A DNA stretch of 18,319 nucleotides from Vulcanimicrobiota bacterium (lineage in GTDB: Bacteria > Eremiobacterota > Eremiobacteria > Baltobacterales > Baltobacteraceae), in NCBI GenBank assembly GCA_028287545.1, contig JAQBPL010000368.1, positions 1-18,319 of the forward strand, written 5' to 3'. Of the stretch, positions 1-7,000 are shown piece after piece. A program made the translations under genes and the position numbers. Position 1 is the stretch's first letter. Every line of letters starts with the position of its first letter. Below the pieces are notes generated by a model that was given only the letters and a program-made list of their open reading frames with translations, was not told the origin of the DNA and did no database searches.

Positions 1-1698
1 TCGCCGCTGGTCGAAGTCGCACCGATCGAGTGGGCGACGATGCGCGACCGCACGATCGTGCAGTGGGACAAAGACGATCTCTCCGACCTCGGGCTGATCA
101 AGATCGACCTGCTGGGCTTGGGGATGCTCTCGCTCCTGCGCGATGCGTTCACGCTCTACCGCCGGCGCTATCCCGAGCGCGCGAGGATGGGGCTCGACAC
201 GATCCCGGCCGACGACCGCCCGACCTACGAGATGCTGCAGCGCGCCGATTCGATCGGCGTCTTCCAAGTCGAGTCGCGCGCGCAGATGTCGATGCTCCCG
301 CGCTTGAAGCCGAACTGCTTCTACGATCTGGTGATGCAGGTCGCGATCATTCGGCCGGGCCCGATCCAGGGCGACATGATCCATCCGTTCCTGCGCCGGC
401 GCAACGGCCAGGAGCCGGTGACGTATCCGCATCCGAAACTCAAGCCGATCCTCGAACGCACGCTCGGCGTGCCGCTCTTTCAGGAGCAGGGGATGCGCAT
501 GGCGATGGAAGCGGCCGGCTTCAGCGCGGGCGAAGCCGACAAACTGCGCCGCGCGATGGGACACAAGCGCTCGCGCGAGCGAATGGCCGAGATCTACCCG
601 CGGCTGGTCGAAGGGATGATCTCGAGCGGCATCGCGCGCGAAGCCGCCGACCAGCTCTTCCACATGCTCGAAGGGTTCGCCGACTACGGTTTCCCCGAAT
701 CGCATGCCGCGTCGTTCGCACTGCTCGCGTACGCGTCGGCGTACGTGAAATGTCACGAACCGGCGATCTTCTGCGCGGCGATCCTCAACGTGCAGCCGAT
801 GGGCTTCTACTCGACCGAAGTGCTGGTCAACGACGCGCGCCGCCACGGCGTCGCGGTCAAACCGATCGCGGTGAACGAAAGCGAATGGTGGAGCTTCGTC
901 GACCACGACGGCACGCTGCGCCTGGGCTTCCACCTCGTGCGCGGCATGGGCGACGTCCAACGCGACCGCCTCGAACGCGCCCTCTCCCACGTCACCGACG
1001 GCACCGATGTTGGCAATGTCACCCTGAGCTTGTCGAAGGGTCGTGGACAAGAGTTCACCGACCTGATCGACTTCGCGCGCCGCACCGGACTCGAGCGCGA
1101 AGCGATGGAGAATCTCGCCGCAGCCGGCGCGTTCGCGCCGTGGTACCCGACCCGCCGCGAGGCGATGTGGGCGCTGCGCGGTCTCGACGAACGCGAGGCG
1201 CGCGGCGAACTCGGCCGCGCGATGGAGATCGAACACGAACCGCAGCCGCAGCTCCCGGCGCTCACCGCGGTCGAGACGACGACGCTCGACATCCACGCGA
1301 CCGGCGTCAGCGACATCCAGCCGATCGCCCACGTGCGCGGCTTCCTCGATTCCCAGAACGTGCTCGCGGCGAACCGCCTCCCCTCGATGCCGAAGAACCT
1401 CGTCTGCAAGATCGGCGGCCTCGTCATCACCCGCCAGCGCCCCGGCACCGCCAAAGGCTTCGTCTTCCTCACCATCGAGGACGAGACGGGCCTGGTCAAC
1501 GTGATCGTCCGCCCCGACGTCTACGAACGCAACCGCCGCACGATCCGCGCCTCACAGTGCTTGATCGTCGAAGGCGTCCTGCAAAAAGAACAAGGCTGCA
1601 TCGATGTCATCATGAAGCGCTGCTGGCCGCTCGACACGAACGGCTCGACCGAGAAAGTCCGCGCGCGGAATTTCCACTCACCCGCATGGTTGCGATGA
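1..1698 (+). CDS. dnaE2: Error-prone DNA polymerase DnaE2 (ImuC), C-terminal half
   Basis: This is a C-family DNA polymerase of the DnaE2/ImuC type, which carries out damage-tolerant, mutagenic synthesis with ImuA/ImuB. The frame is open from base 1, so the gene begins upstream; about 565 residues of a protein usually near 1050 are present. The first residues match the DnaE2 signature (PIEWATM, then VQWDKDDLSDLGLIKIDLLG), and the Asp at bases 106-108 should be the third catalytic aspartate of the palm. The fingers region follows (FQEQGMRMAMEAAGFS, then RRAMGHKRS), then helix-hairpin-helix sequence (YGFPESHAASFALLAYASAY). A C-terminal OB-fold (bases about 1400-1620, LVCKIGGLVITRQRPG, then GFVFLTIEDETGLVNVIVRP) ends the protein. 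The PHP domain and the first two catalytic aspartates lie outside the window. An unusual segment of about 22 residues encoded at 985-1050 carries a repeat-like sequence (separate entry). DnaE2 rather than DnaE1 is supported by the QWDKDDL motif and the short C-terminus. Confidence 0.93.
   Translation, partial: SPLVEVAPIEWATMRDRTIVQWDKDDLSDLGLIKIDLLGLGMLSLLRDAFTLYRRRYPERARMGLDTIPADDRPTYEMLQRADSIGVFQVESRAQMSMLPRLKPNCFYDLVMQVAIIRPGPIQGDMIHPFLRRRNGQEPVTYPHPKLKPILERTLGVPLFQEQGMRMAMEAAGFSAGEADKLRRAMGHKRSRERMAEIYPRLVEGMISSGIAREAADQLFHMLEGFADYGFPESHAASFALLAYASAYVKCHEPAIFCAAILNVQPMGFYSTEVLVNDARRHGVAVKPIAVNESEWWSFVDHDGTLRLGFHLVRGMGDVQRDRLERALSHVTDGTDVGNVTLSLSKGRGQEFTDLIDFARRTGLEREAMENLAAAGAFAPWYPTRREAMWALRGLDEREARGELGRAMEIEHEPQPQLPALTAVETTTLDIHATGVSDIQPIAHVRGFLDSQNVLAANRLPSMPKNLVCKIGGLVITRQRPGTAKGFVFLTIEDETGLVNVIVRPDVYERNRRTIRASQCLIVEGVLQKEQGCIDVIMKRCWPLDTNGSTEKVRARNFHSPAWLR
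1018..1043. repeat. Intragenic copy of a CCTGAGCTTGTCGAAGG-type dispersed repeat
   Basis: The core CCTGAGCTTGTCGAAGG sits at 1023-1039, flanked by ACCCT at 1021 and AGGGT ending at 1041, which form a 5-bp inverted pair. I recall this core as a short dispersed repeat in many environmental bacterial genomes, where its translations read LSLSKG or HPELVEGS. Here the LSLSKG frame is fused in-frame into dnaE2. Only one copy is in the window, so its repeat status here rests on memory rather than on the sequence. Confidence 0.55.
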
Positions 1699-1720
1699 AT
1701 CCCAGCGAATACGGTGCACG

Positions 1721-2515
1721 ATGACTCCAGAGAGCTCGCTCATCAGGGTCGAGGCGGCGTTCGGCCCTATGTTCGCCTTTCCGGACGACCTCGTGACGCA
1801 GCAGATCACTGAATTCGGAGCGCATACGCGGCCGGAACTGGCGTTCTTGCTGAGCGTCGTGCGCGAAGGGGACCGCGTGTTCGATCTTGGCGCGCACATA
1901 GGCACGTTCACCGTCCCGTTGGCGAAAAAAGTCGGCTCGACGGGCCGGGTCGTCGCCGTCGAGGCTGTGCCTGAGACATTTGCGGCAGCCGTGCGCAACG
2001 TCGCGCTGCACGACCTCGCCGACCGCGTCGTCCTCCGCAACGCGGTCGTCGGCCCTCCGGTCGCGTATGAGGCGGCCGCCAAGCTGGGCAACACCGCCGC
2101 GACGTTCTTTCGACCGCGTCCGCTTGCAGCCGCCCACGACACGATCACGATCGATGCTCTCGCAGGCGAGACGTTCGTTCCGGACGTCATCAAAATCGAC
2201 GTCGAGGGACTCGAAGCGCAAGCGCTCCTGCCTTCGGATGTGCTGAGAGCGCGAAAGCCGATCATCTACGCCGAAATCGCGGAGGCGCACCTTGCGCGCG
2301 CGGGCGCGTCCGTCGAAGATCTCAACGGGTTCTTCCGGCAGCTCGGATATCGGCTCTTCCGAAACGTCGGCGCTCGCAACGCCGCGAACGACACGTTCGA
2401 AGTCGCCGAGCTGCGCACACTGCACGACGGCGGGACGTTCTTCGACGTGCTGGCCGTATACGAAGGCGACCCGCGCGTCGCGATACTGACCGCCGACGGC
2501 GCCTCCGACACGTAG
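1721..2515 (+). CDS. FkbM family SAM-dependent methyltransferase
   Basis: A 264-residue class I methyltransferase of the FkbM type (Methyltransf_21), a family that methylates hydroxyl groups on sugars, polyketides or other small molecules. SAM-binding motif I is VFDLGAHIGTFT at residues 53-64. The acidic strand-2 end is AVEAVPE at about 79-85, and the family hallmark KIDVEG is at 158-163, followed by a LEAQALL helix. Length is normal for the family. The ATG lies 22 bases after the dnaE2 stop and has no strong Shine-Dalgarno sequence, so readthrough transcription from dnaE2 is possible, but there is no functional link between the two. The acceptor cannot be named because no sugar or polyketide genes surround it. 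GC looks slightly lower than in the repair genes at the far end. Confidence 0.88.
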   Translation: MTPESSLIRVEAAFGPMFAFPDDLVTQQITEFGAHTRPELAFLLSVVREGDRVFDLGAHIGTFTVPLAKKVGSTGRVVAVEAVPETFAAAVRNVALHDLADRVVLRNAVVGPPVAYEAAAKLGNTAATFFRPRPLAAAHDTITIDALAGETFVPDVIKIDVEGLEAQALLPSDVLRARKPIIYAEIAEAHLARAGASVEDLNGFFRQLGYRLFRNVGARNAANDTFEVAELRTLHDGGTFFDVLAVYEGDPRVAILTADGASDT

Positions 2516-2535
2516 CGAACACTCGCCAAACCACT

Positions 2536-2550
2536 CCCGAAACACTCGGG
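2536..2550. other. Small hairpin in the 99-base gap after the methyltransferase
   Basis: CCCGA (2536-2540) and TCGGG (2546-2550) can form a 5-bp stem with a 5-nt loop, 21 bases after the methyltransferase stop. No T-run follows, so it is a weak terminator candidate at best. The rest of the 2516-2614 gap shows only the Shine-Dalgarno of the next gene (GTGAGGA, 2603-2609). Confidence 0.3.
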
Positions 2551-2614
2551 CGCCCCACTGACGAGGAACTGCATTCGTCCCGCTTGCGGCCGATAACAAT
2601 GCTGTGAGGACACG

Positions 2615-3046
2615 ATGGGCGTAACATCGGTCGGCCAATCGGCACTGCCGGACCCGGGCTTCTACAGCTCTTCGTCGACGCTGCCGCCAGGGCTAGCGAG
2701 CGGTTCCTCGGGGTCGGCCGCAGGAGCAACCGCGGCGCAGCCGTCGGCGTATCAGAGCGCCTACCGCAACCTGCTGCAGCAAGATACGGCGGAGCTGCTC
2801 CAGGTCTCGTTCGGCTCTGCGGACGCCGCACAGTCCAACGTCTCGAACGTCCTCGCCCAGGCGGCGACGCTCCAGCAGCAGCAACTCGCCGCCCAGCAGC
2901 AGGCGCAGGTCGCCGCCCAGAACGCCCCGGTCCCTCCCTCGGTGCCGGTGCCGACCCTGACGAGCGTGATCCAGCAGAGCAACACCAACGCGTACGCCGA
3001 CATCTCGAACGGCACGCTGGGCGCGTCCATCGACAACTTCGCCTGA
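2615..3046 (+). CDS. Small Ser/Ala/Gln-rich hypothetical protein
   Basis: I do not recognise this 143-residue protein. The start is well supported: ATG is preceded by GTGAGGA (2603-2609), and the gene ends 7 bases before the next start. The N-terminal 45 residues are low-complexity Ser/Gly/Ala/Pro with no signal peptide. A predicted amphipathic helical stretch follows (SAYQSAYRNLLQQDTAELLQ, roughly 49-68), then a Gln/Ala-rich run containing LQQQQLAAQQQAQ (about 86-98), a Pro-rich hinge and a Ser/Thr/Asn-rich tail. Composition suggests a surface, secreted or filament-associated structural protein, but that is inference. It probably shares a transcript with the lipoprotein that follows. Confidence 0.7.
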   Translation: MGVTSVGQSALPDPGFYSSSSTLPPGLASGSSGSAAGATAAQPSAYQSAYRNLLQQDTAELLQVSFGSADAAQSNVSNVLAQAATLQQQQLAAQQQAQVAAQNAPVPPSVPVPTLTSVIQQSNTNAYADISNGTLGASIDNFA

Positions 3047-3053
3047 GCACATA

Positions 3054-4148
3054 ATGCGCGCGCGTGCGACGCGGATCGCCGTTCTGCTCGCTCTCCTGCT
3101 CACGTCCGGATGCGCGTCGACGTCGCTGAAGGACGCCCTGCATCCGCACTTTCTGGGCGGAAAAGATGCCGAAGCGTGGATCGACCGCCGCGTCGGCAAC
3201 ATGCTCGCCGTCTACCATCCCGGACTCGCGATCGGGCGCGCGCACTGCCCGTTTCTCTTGAACCTCACCGGTCCTCACAGCCATGCGCGGTGCACGCTGC
3301 CGGTCGAGCAAGCCACGCTTCGAATCGACGTCGTGAGCGACTACGGTTCCGACGAAAAGCTCCGTGACGTCGACTCCCTGGTCGTCGAGCGCGATGCCGA
3401 ACACGATCTCGTTGCGAACCTCGCGAGACGGTACACCGAGCCGTACACCGTACACTGTGACGGCGATCCGATCCGGGTCGTTCCGGCCCGCGAGAGCGTC
3501 GCGTGCACGGCGACGGGGCCGGACGGGCTACGCAAAACGCTGCAGGCATGGCCCCGCGGCTATACCGGCGGCCTCAGCGGCGGCAGCCTCGCCGGGGCGG
3601 AGACGGTCGCGGAACACACGTTGGGCCGGGACGCCGTCGAACGACGCCACGGCGACCTCACGCTGAACGGACGCGACGTGGAGCGCCTTCTCGCCGCAAC
3701 CGCGGGCGGCGCGGAGCGCGAAGACCTCGTGCGCCGCGGTCTCCTTCGCCCACCTCGCTGTCCGCCGCGCGTGTCGCTGCGCGGCTCAGCGCACGTCTTC
3801 TGCTTCGTTCCCGTCGGAGCAACGACGCTGCGCTATGACTTGCGGTTCGACCAGGGGCGGGGCCTTCAGATCGAGGCCCCCGGCAGCGTGTTTGCGGTCG
3901 CGGCCCTGAACGAGTTGGGCGCGCGATACTTCGAGCGGTCGATGCGAAATGACGGCGCGCCGCAAAAGGCCGTCGTCGACTGCGGCCACGCGCAAGTGGT
4001 GGTGCTGGTCGAACCAGGCGACGACGTTCGTTGCGTGCTCCAAACGTTCCGTGCGAAGCGCGCCGTCAGCATCACGATGGAATCATACGGCGAGTTTCGC
4101 TTCGACGAGGCAGGCGACGAAAAAGACGCGGCCATGACGCCGCGGTAA
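3054..4148 (+). CDS. Lipoprotein with four cysteine-pair modules (DUF4333-like)
   Basis: A 364-residue predicted lipoprotein. The N-terminus has positive charges (MRARATR), a hydrophobic core and a lipobox LTSGC with the modified cysteine at residue 20, so it should be membrane-anchored and extracytoplasmic. The mature part contains exactly eight further cysteines in four pairs: C65/C80, C135/C151, C236/C250 and C310/C327. Each pair spans a beta-hairpin-like stretch and is followed by an alternating hydrophobic strand, for example CTLPVEQATLRIDVV and CTATGPDGLRKTLQAW. This resembles the DUF4333 pattern (Cys, about 15 residues, Cys, then a strand) repeated four times; I infer four intramolecular disulfides. 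The segment from about 170 to 230 is a helical linker. The start lies 7 bases after the preceding small gene, so the two are likely co-translated. The function is unknown. Confidence 0.8.
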   Translation: MRARATRIAVLLALLLTSGCASTSLKDALHPHFLGGKDAEAWIDRRVGNMLAVYHPGLAIGRAHCPFLLNLTGPHSHARCTLPVEQATLRIDVVSDYGSDEKLRDVDSLVVERDAEHDLVANLARRYTEPYTVHCDGDPIRVVPARESVACTATGPDGLRKTLQAWPRGYTGGLSGGSLAGAETVAEHTLGRDAVERRHGDLTLNGRDVERLLAATAGGAEREDLVRRGLLRPPRCPPRVSLRGSAHVFCFVPVGATTLRYDLRFDQGRGLQIEAPGSVFAVAALNELGARYFERSMRNDGAPQKAVVDCGHAQVVVLVEPGDDVRCVLQTFRAKRAVSITMESYGEFRFDEAGDEKDAAMTPR

Positions 4149-4159
4149 ACTGCGGCGAC

Positions 4160-5326
4160 CTACGCCGTCCGTCGCAAACGATACCACCACAGGAGCGGCG
4201 CCATCGCGCCGACGAGCACGAGCAGCAGCGCGCACGTTCCGTTCCAGCCTGCGTGCTGCCAGGTCACCGTCGCGCCGTACGCGCCGAGTGCGCCGCCGGT
4301 GAAGTTCGTCACCATGTAGGCGGTGTTGAGCCGGCCGCGAGCCGCGTCGTCGAGCGCGAAGATGCGAATTTGATTCGAGATCTGCGTCAGCGACATCCCG
4401 AGCGGAAAGATCACCGCACCCGCGACGATTCCGGCGAGCGTCCAGCCGAACGCCGCGAACGTCGCACAGGCAGCGAAGAGGATCAGCCAAGCGATCGTTC
4501 CGGTGAAGAGCGTGCCACGCCGGTCGGCCAGCGCGCCCGCCGGGCTCGCAGCGAACGCGCTCACGATCGAGAGCGCGCCGATCCCCCCGGCGACGGCGCT
4601 GCCGTAGCCGAGCTCGTGCAAATGGAAGGCGAGCACAGTCCAGATCGCCGCGAACGCCGAGAACGCCAGGGCGCCCAGACCCATCGACGCACGCAGCGGT
4701 GCGTGCCGCACGATCAAGTCGAGGATGCTCGCGATCAGCGTCCCGTACGAGATGCCCTCGCGGCGCGGACGCAGCGGCATCGTGCGCCACAGCGCGACGG
4801 CGGAGGCGGCACTCAGGAGTGCCGCGCACCAGAAGACGCTGCGCCAACCGAAGCGCGCGCCGATCAAGCCGCCGCCGGCGCGCGCGCACAGCGTGCCGAC
4901 GATCAGACCCGTTTGGATCGTCCCCACGATGCGGCCGCGCTGCGCCGGCACGGCGAGGTCGGCGGCATACGGCAGAATCACTTGCGCGCACGTCGTGCAG
5001 ATGCCGATCGCCAGCGCCGCCGCGGCGAGCAGCGTGACGTTCGGCGCGCCGGCGGCCGCGGCGAGCATCAGCGCGACGGCCGCGAACATCCCGGCCACGA
5101 GCGGGCGCGGCTGCACGACGTCACCGAGTGGGACGAACGCGAGGATGCCGACCGCGTAGCCGGCCTGCATCATCACGGAGACCAGCCCGACGCTGTGTGC
5201 GCTCGCGTGCAGGTCGAGCGCGATCAACTGCAAGAGCGGCTGGAGATAATAGACGTTCGCGACCGCGACGCCGCCGGCGACGGTGAACAGCGCGACCGTC
5301 GCATTCGAGATCGTCCGGGTCGGCAC
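4160..5326 (-). CDS. MFS transporter
   Basis: A 388-residue major facilitator superfamily transporter, the usual length for a 12-helix member. The first helix carries the family-typical stretch VANVYYLQPLLQ. A motif-A-like loop (VPLGDVVQPRPL) follows helix 2, and the equivalent in the second half is AGALADRRGTLF. Hydrophobic helices alternate with short charged loops throughout. The GTG start lies 6 bases downstream of the dehydrogenase stop, indicating one operon with it and the aldolase-like gene. Drug or metabolite export is the commonest role in this subgroup, but the substrate is not evident; context suggests a substrate or product of the two enzymes. It converges on the lipoprotein gene with 11 bases between stops. 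Confidence 0.9.
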   Translation of the reverse strand: MPTRTISNATVALFTVAGGVAVANVYYLQPLLQLIALDLHASAHSVGLVSVMMQAGYAVGILAFVPLGDVVQPRPLVAGMFAAVALMLAAAAGAPNVTLLAAAALAIGICTTCAQVILPYAADLAVPAQRGRIVGTIQTGLIVGTLCARAGGGLIGARFGWRSVFWCAALLSAASAVALWRTMPLRPRREGISYGTLIASILDLIVRHAPLRASMGLGALAFSAFAAIWTVLAFHLHELGYGSAVAGGIGALSIVSAFAASPAGALADRRGTLFTGTIAWLILFAACATFAAFGWTLAGIVAGAVIFPLGMSLTQISNQIRIFALDDAARGRLNTAYMVTNFTGGALGAYGATVTWQHAGWNGTCALLLVLVGAMAPLLWWYRLRRTA

Positions 5327-5332
5327 GCGCTG

Positions 5333-7000
5333 CTAGATCACGGCGGCGGCTGCGGCGCGTCCCGCGGCGCGGCCCGAAAACAGACAGCCGCCGAGGAACG
5401 TCCCCTCGAGCGAGCGGTACCCGTGCATCCCGCCGCCGCCGAACCCCGCCGCTTCGCCGGCCGCGTACAATCCGGGAACGATGGCACCGTTCGCACCGAA
5501 CACGCGGCTCTGCAGGTCGGTCTCGAAACCTCCGAGCGTCTTGCGGGTGAGGATGTTGAGGCGCACGGCGATCAGCGGGCCGTGCTTCGGATCGAGGATG
5601 CGGTGCGGCTTCGCGGTGCGAATCAGCCGGTCGCCAAGGTAGTTGCGCGCGCCGCGCGTCGCGACGACCTGCGCGTCTTTGCTGAACGGGTTCGCGATCT
5701 CGCGATCGCGCGCGACGATCTCGCGTTCGAGCGCCGCGGCGTCTAGCAGACCGTCACCACTCAGCGCGTTCATCCCCCCGACGAGCTCCGGAAGCGTGTC
5801 GCGCACGACGAAATCGGCGCCGTGCCGTTTGAACGCTTCGACCGGCGCAGGCGCGCCGCGCCCGAACGCGCGTCCCAGCACCATCCGCCAATCGCGCCCG
5901 GTCAAATCCGGGTTCTGCTCGGAGCCCGAGAGCGCGAACTCTTTGCGGATGATGCTCTGCGAGAGGACGAACCACGAGTAGTCGTAGCCGGTCTGCATCA
6001 GGTGCGCGAGCGTGCCGAGCGTATCGAAGCCGGGGAAGAGCGGAACGGGCAGGCGCCGTCCGAGCGCGTCGAACCAGAGCGACGAGGGGCCCGGCAAAAT
6101 GCGGATCCCGTGGTTCGGCCAAATCGGGTTCCAGTTGCGCAGCCCTTCGACGTAATGCCACATCCGATCGGCGTTGATGAGGTTCGCGCCGGCGGTGCGC
6201 ACGATCTCGATCATGCGGCCGTCGACGTGCGCGGGGACGCCGGCGACCATGAACGCCGGCGGCGTGCCGAGGCGCTGCGGCCAATTGCGCCGCACGAGCT
6301 CGTGGTTGCCGCCGATCCCGCCGGACGCGACGATCACCGCTTGCGCGCGCAGGGTGAACTCGCCCGTCGCGACGCGCGAGCTCGTCTCGCCGCGCGCAAC
6401 GCCCGTCGGCTCGAGCACCGTCCCGCTCACGCCGTCGACCGTGCCGCCGGTCATCGTCAGCGCGTCGACGCGATGACGGAACGCGAACGTCACCAAACCC
6501 CGCGCCGCCGCCTCGCGCACGCGGCGCACGAACGGCTCGATCACGCCGGGACCCGTTCCCCACGTCACGTGAAAGCGCGGGACGGAGTTGCCGTGCCCGA
6601 TCGCGCCGTAGCCGCCGCGCTCGGCCCACCCGACGACCGGGAAGAAGCGCATCCCTTGCGCGCGCAGCCACGCGCGCTTTTCGCCCGCCGCGAACGCGAC
6701 GTACGCTTCCGCCCAGCGGCGCGGCCAGAGGTCTTCGGGCCGGTCGAACGCCGCCGTCCCGAGCCAATCTTGCAGTGCGAGATCGTACGAGTCGCGGATC
6801 CGCATGCGGCGCTGCTCCGGCGAGTCGACGAAGAACAGGCCGCCGAACGACCAGAAGGCCTGACCGCCCAGACTCTGCTCGCCTTCCTGATCTACGACGA
6901 TGACGCGTTTCCCGGCGTCGGCGAGTTCCGCGGCGGCGACGAGGCCCGCCAAGCCTGCGCCGACGACGATCGCGTCGGCTTCGGTGACCGGCTCGCTAAT
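5333..7000 (-). CDS. FAD-binding dehydrogenase (KsdD/fumarate reductase-type flavoprotein), apparent ATT start
   Basis: A flavoprotein of the FAD_binding_2 superfamily, closest in pattern to the uncharacterised FAD-binding dehydrogenases related to 3-ketosteroid delta-1-dehydrogenase. The Rossmann motif reads AIVVGAGLAG, followed by an acidic strand end (VIVVDQEG) and the LGGQAFWSFGG loop. The C-terminal FAD signature is GLYAAGEAAGFGGGG, then HGYRSLEG. Starting at the ATT (7000-6998) gives 555 residues and a normal SEPVTEADAIVVGAG N-terminus. The only ordinary start before the conserved core is TTG at 6952, which would cut away the GAG of the GxGxxG loop. An in-frame TGA at 7006-7004 closes the frame just upstream. 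The ATT overlaps the TAG stop of the aldolase-like gene by one base, so translational coupling is likely. The substrate is unknown. Confidence 0.85.
   Translation of the reverse strand: MSEPVTEADAIVVGAGLAGLVAAAELADAGKRVIVVDQEGEQSLGGQAFWSFGGLFFVDSPEQRRMRIRDSYDLALQDWLGTAAFDRPEDLWPRRWAEAYVAFAAGEKRAWLRAQGMRFFPVVGWAERGGYGAIGHGNSVPRFHVTWGTGPGVIEPFVRRVREAAARGLVTFAFRHRVDALTMTGGTVDGVSGTVLEPTGVARGETSSRVATGEFTLRAQAVIVASGGIGGNHELVRRNWPQRLGTPPAFMVAGVPAHVDGRMIEIVRTAGANLINADRMWHYVEGLRNWNPIWPNHGIRILPGPSSLWFDALGRRLPVPLFPGFDTLGTLAHLMQTGYDYSWFVLSQSIIRKEFALSGSEQNPDLTGRDWRMVLGRAFGRGAPAPVEAFKRHGADFVVRDTLPELVGGMNALSGDGLLDAAALEREIVARDREIANPFSKDAQVVATRGARNYLGDRLIRTAKPHRILDPKHGPLIAVRLNILTRKTLGGFETDLQSRVFGANGAIVPGLYAAGEAAGFGGGGMHGYRSLEGTFLGGCLFSGRAAGRAAAAAVI

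Noticed and set aside
30..1724. 564-codon frame overlapping dnaE2 in another frame, reading HPELVEGSW at the repeat
   Set aside because: Arg/Pro-rich; the dnaE2 frame has full polymerase motifs. HPELVEGS is only the other reading of the dispersed repeat.
2870..2915. CAG-rich stretch as a microsatellite or CRISPR-like repeat
   Set aside because: It is the codon run for the Gln/Ala-rich segment of the small protein; no regular unit or spacer is present.
4031..5746. 571-codon open frame on the plus strand
   Set aside because: It is antisense to the MFS and dehydrogenase genes, extremely rich in Arg, Asp and Glu, and shows no domain pattern; it is a high-GC shadow.
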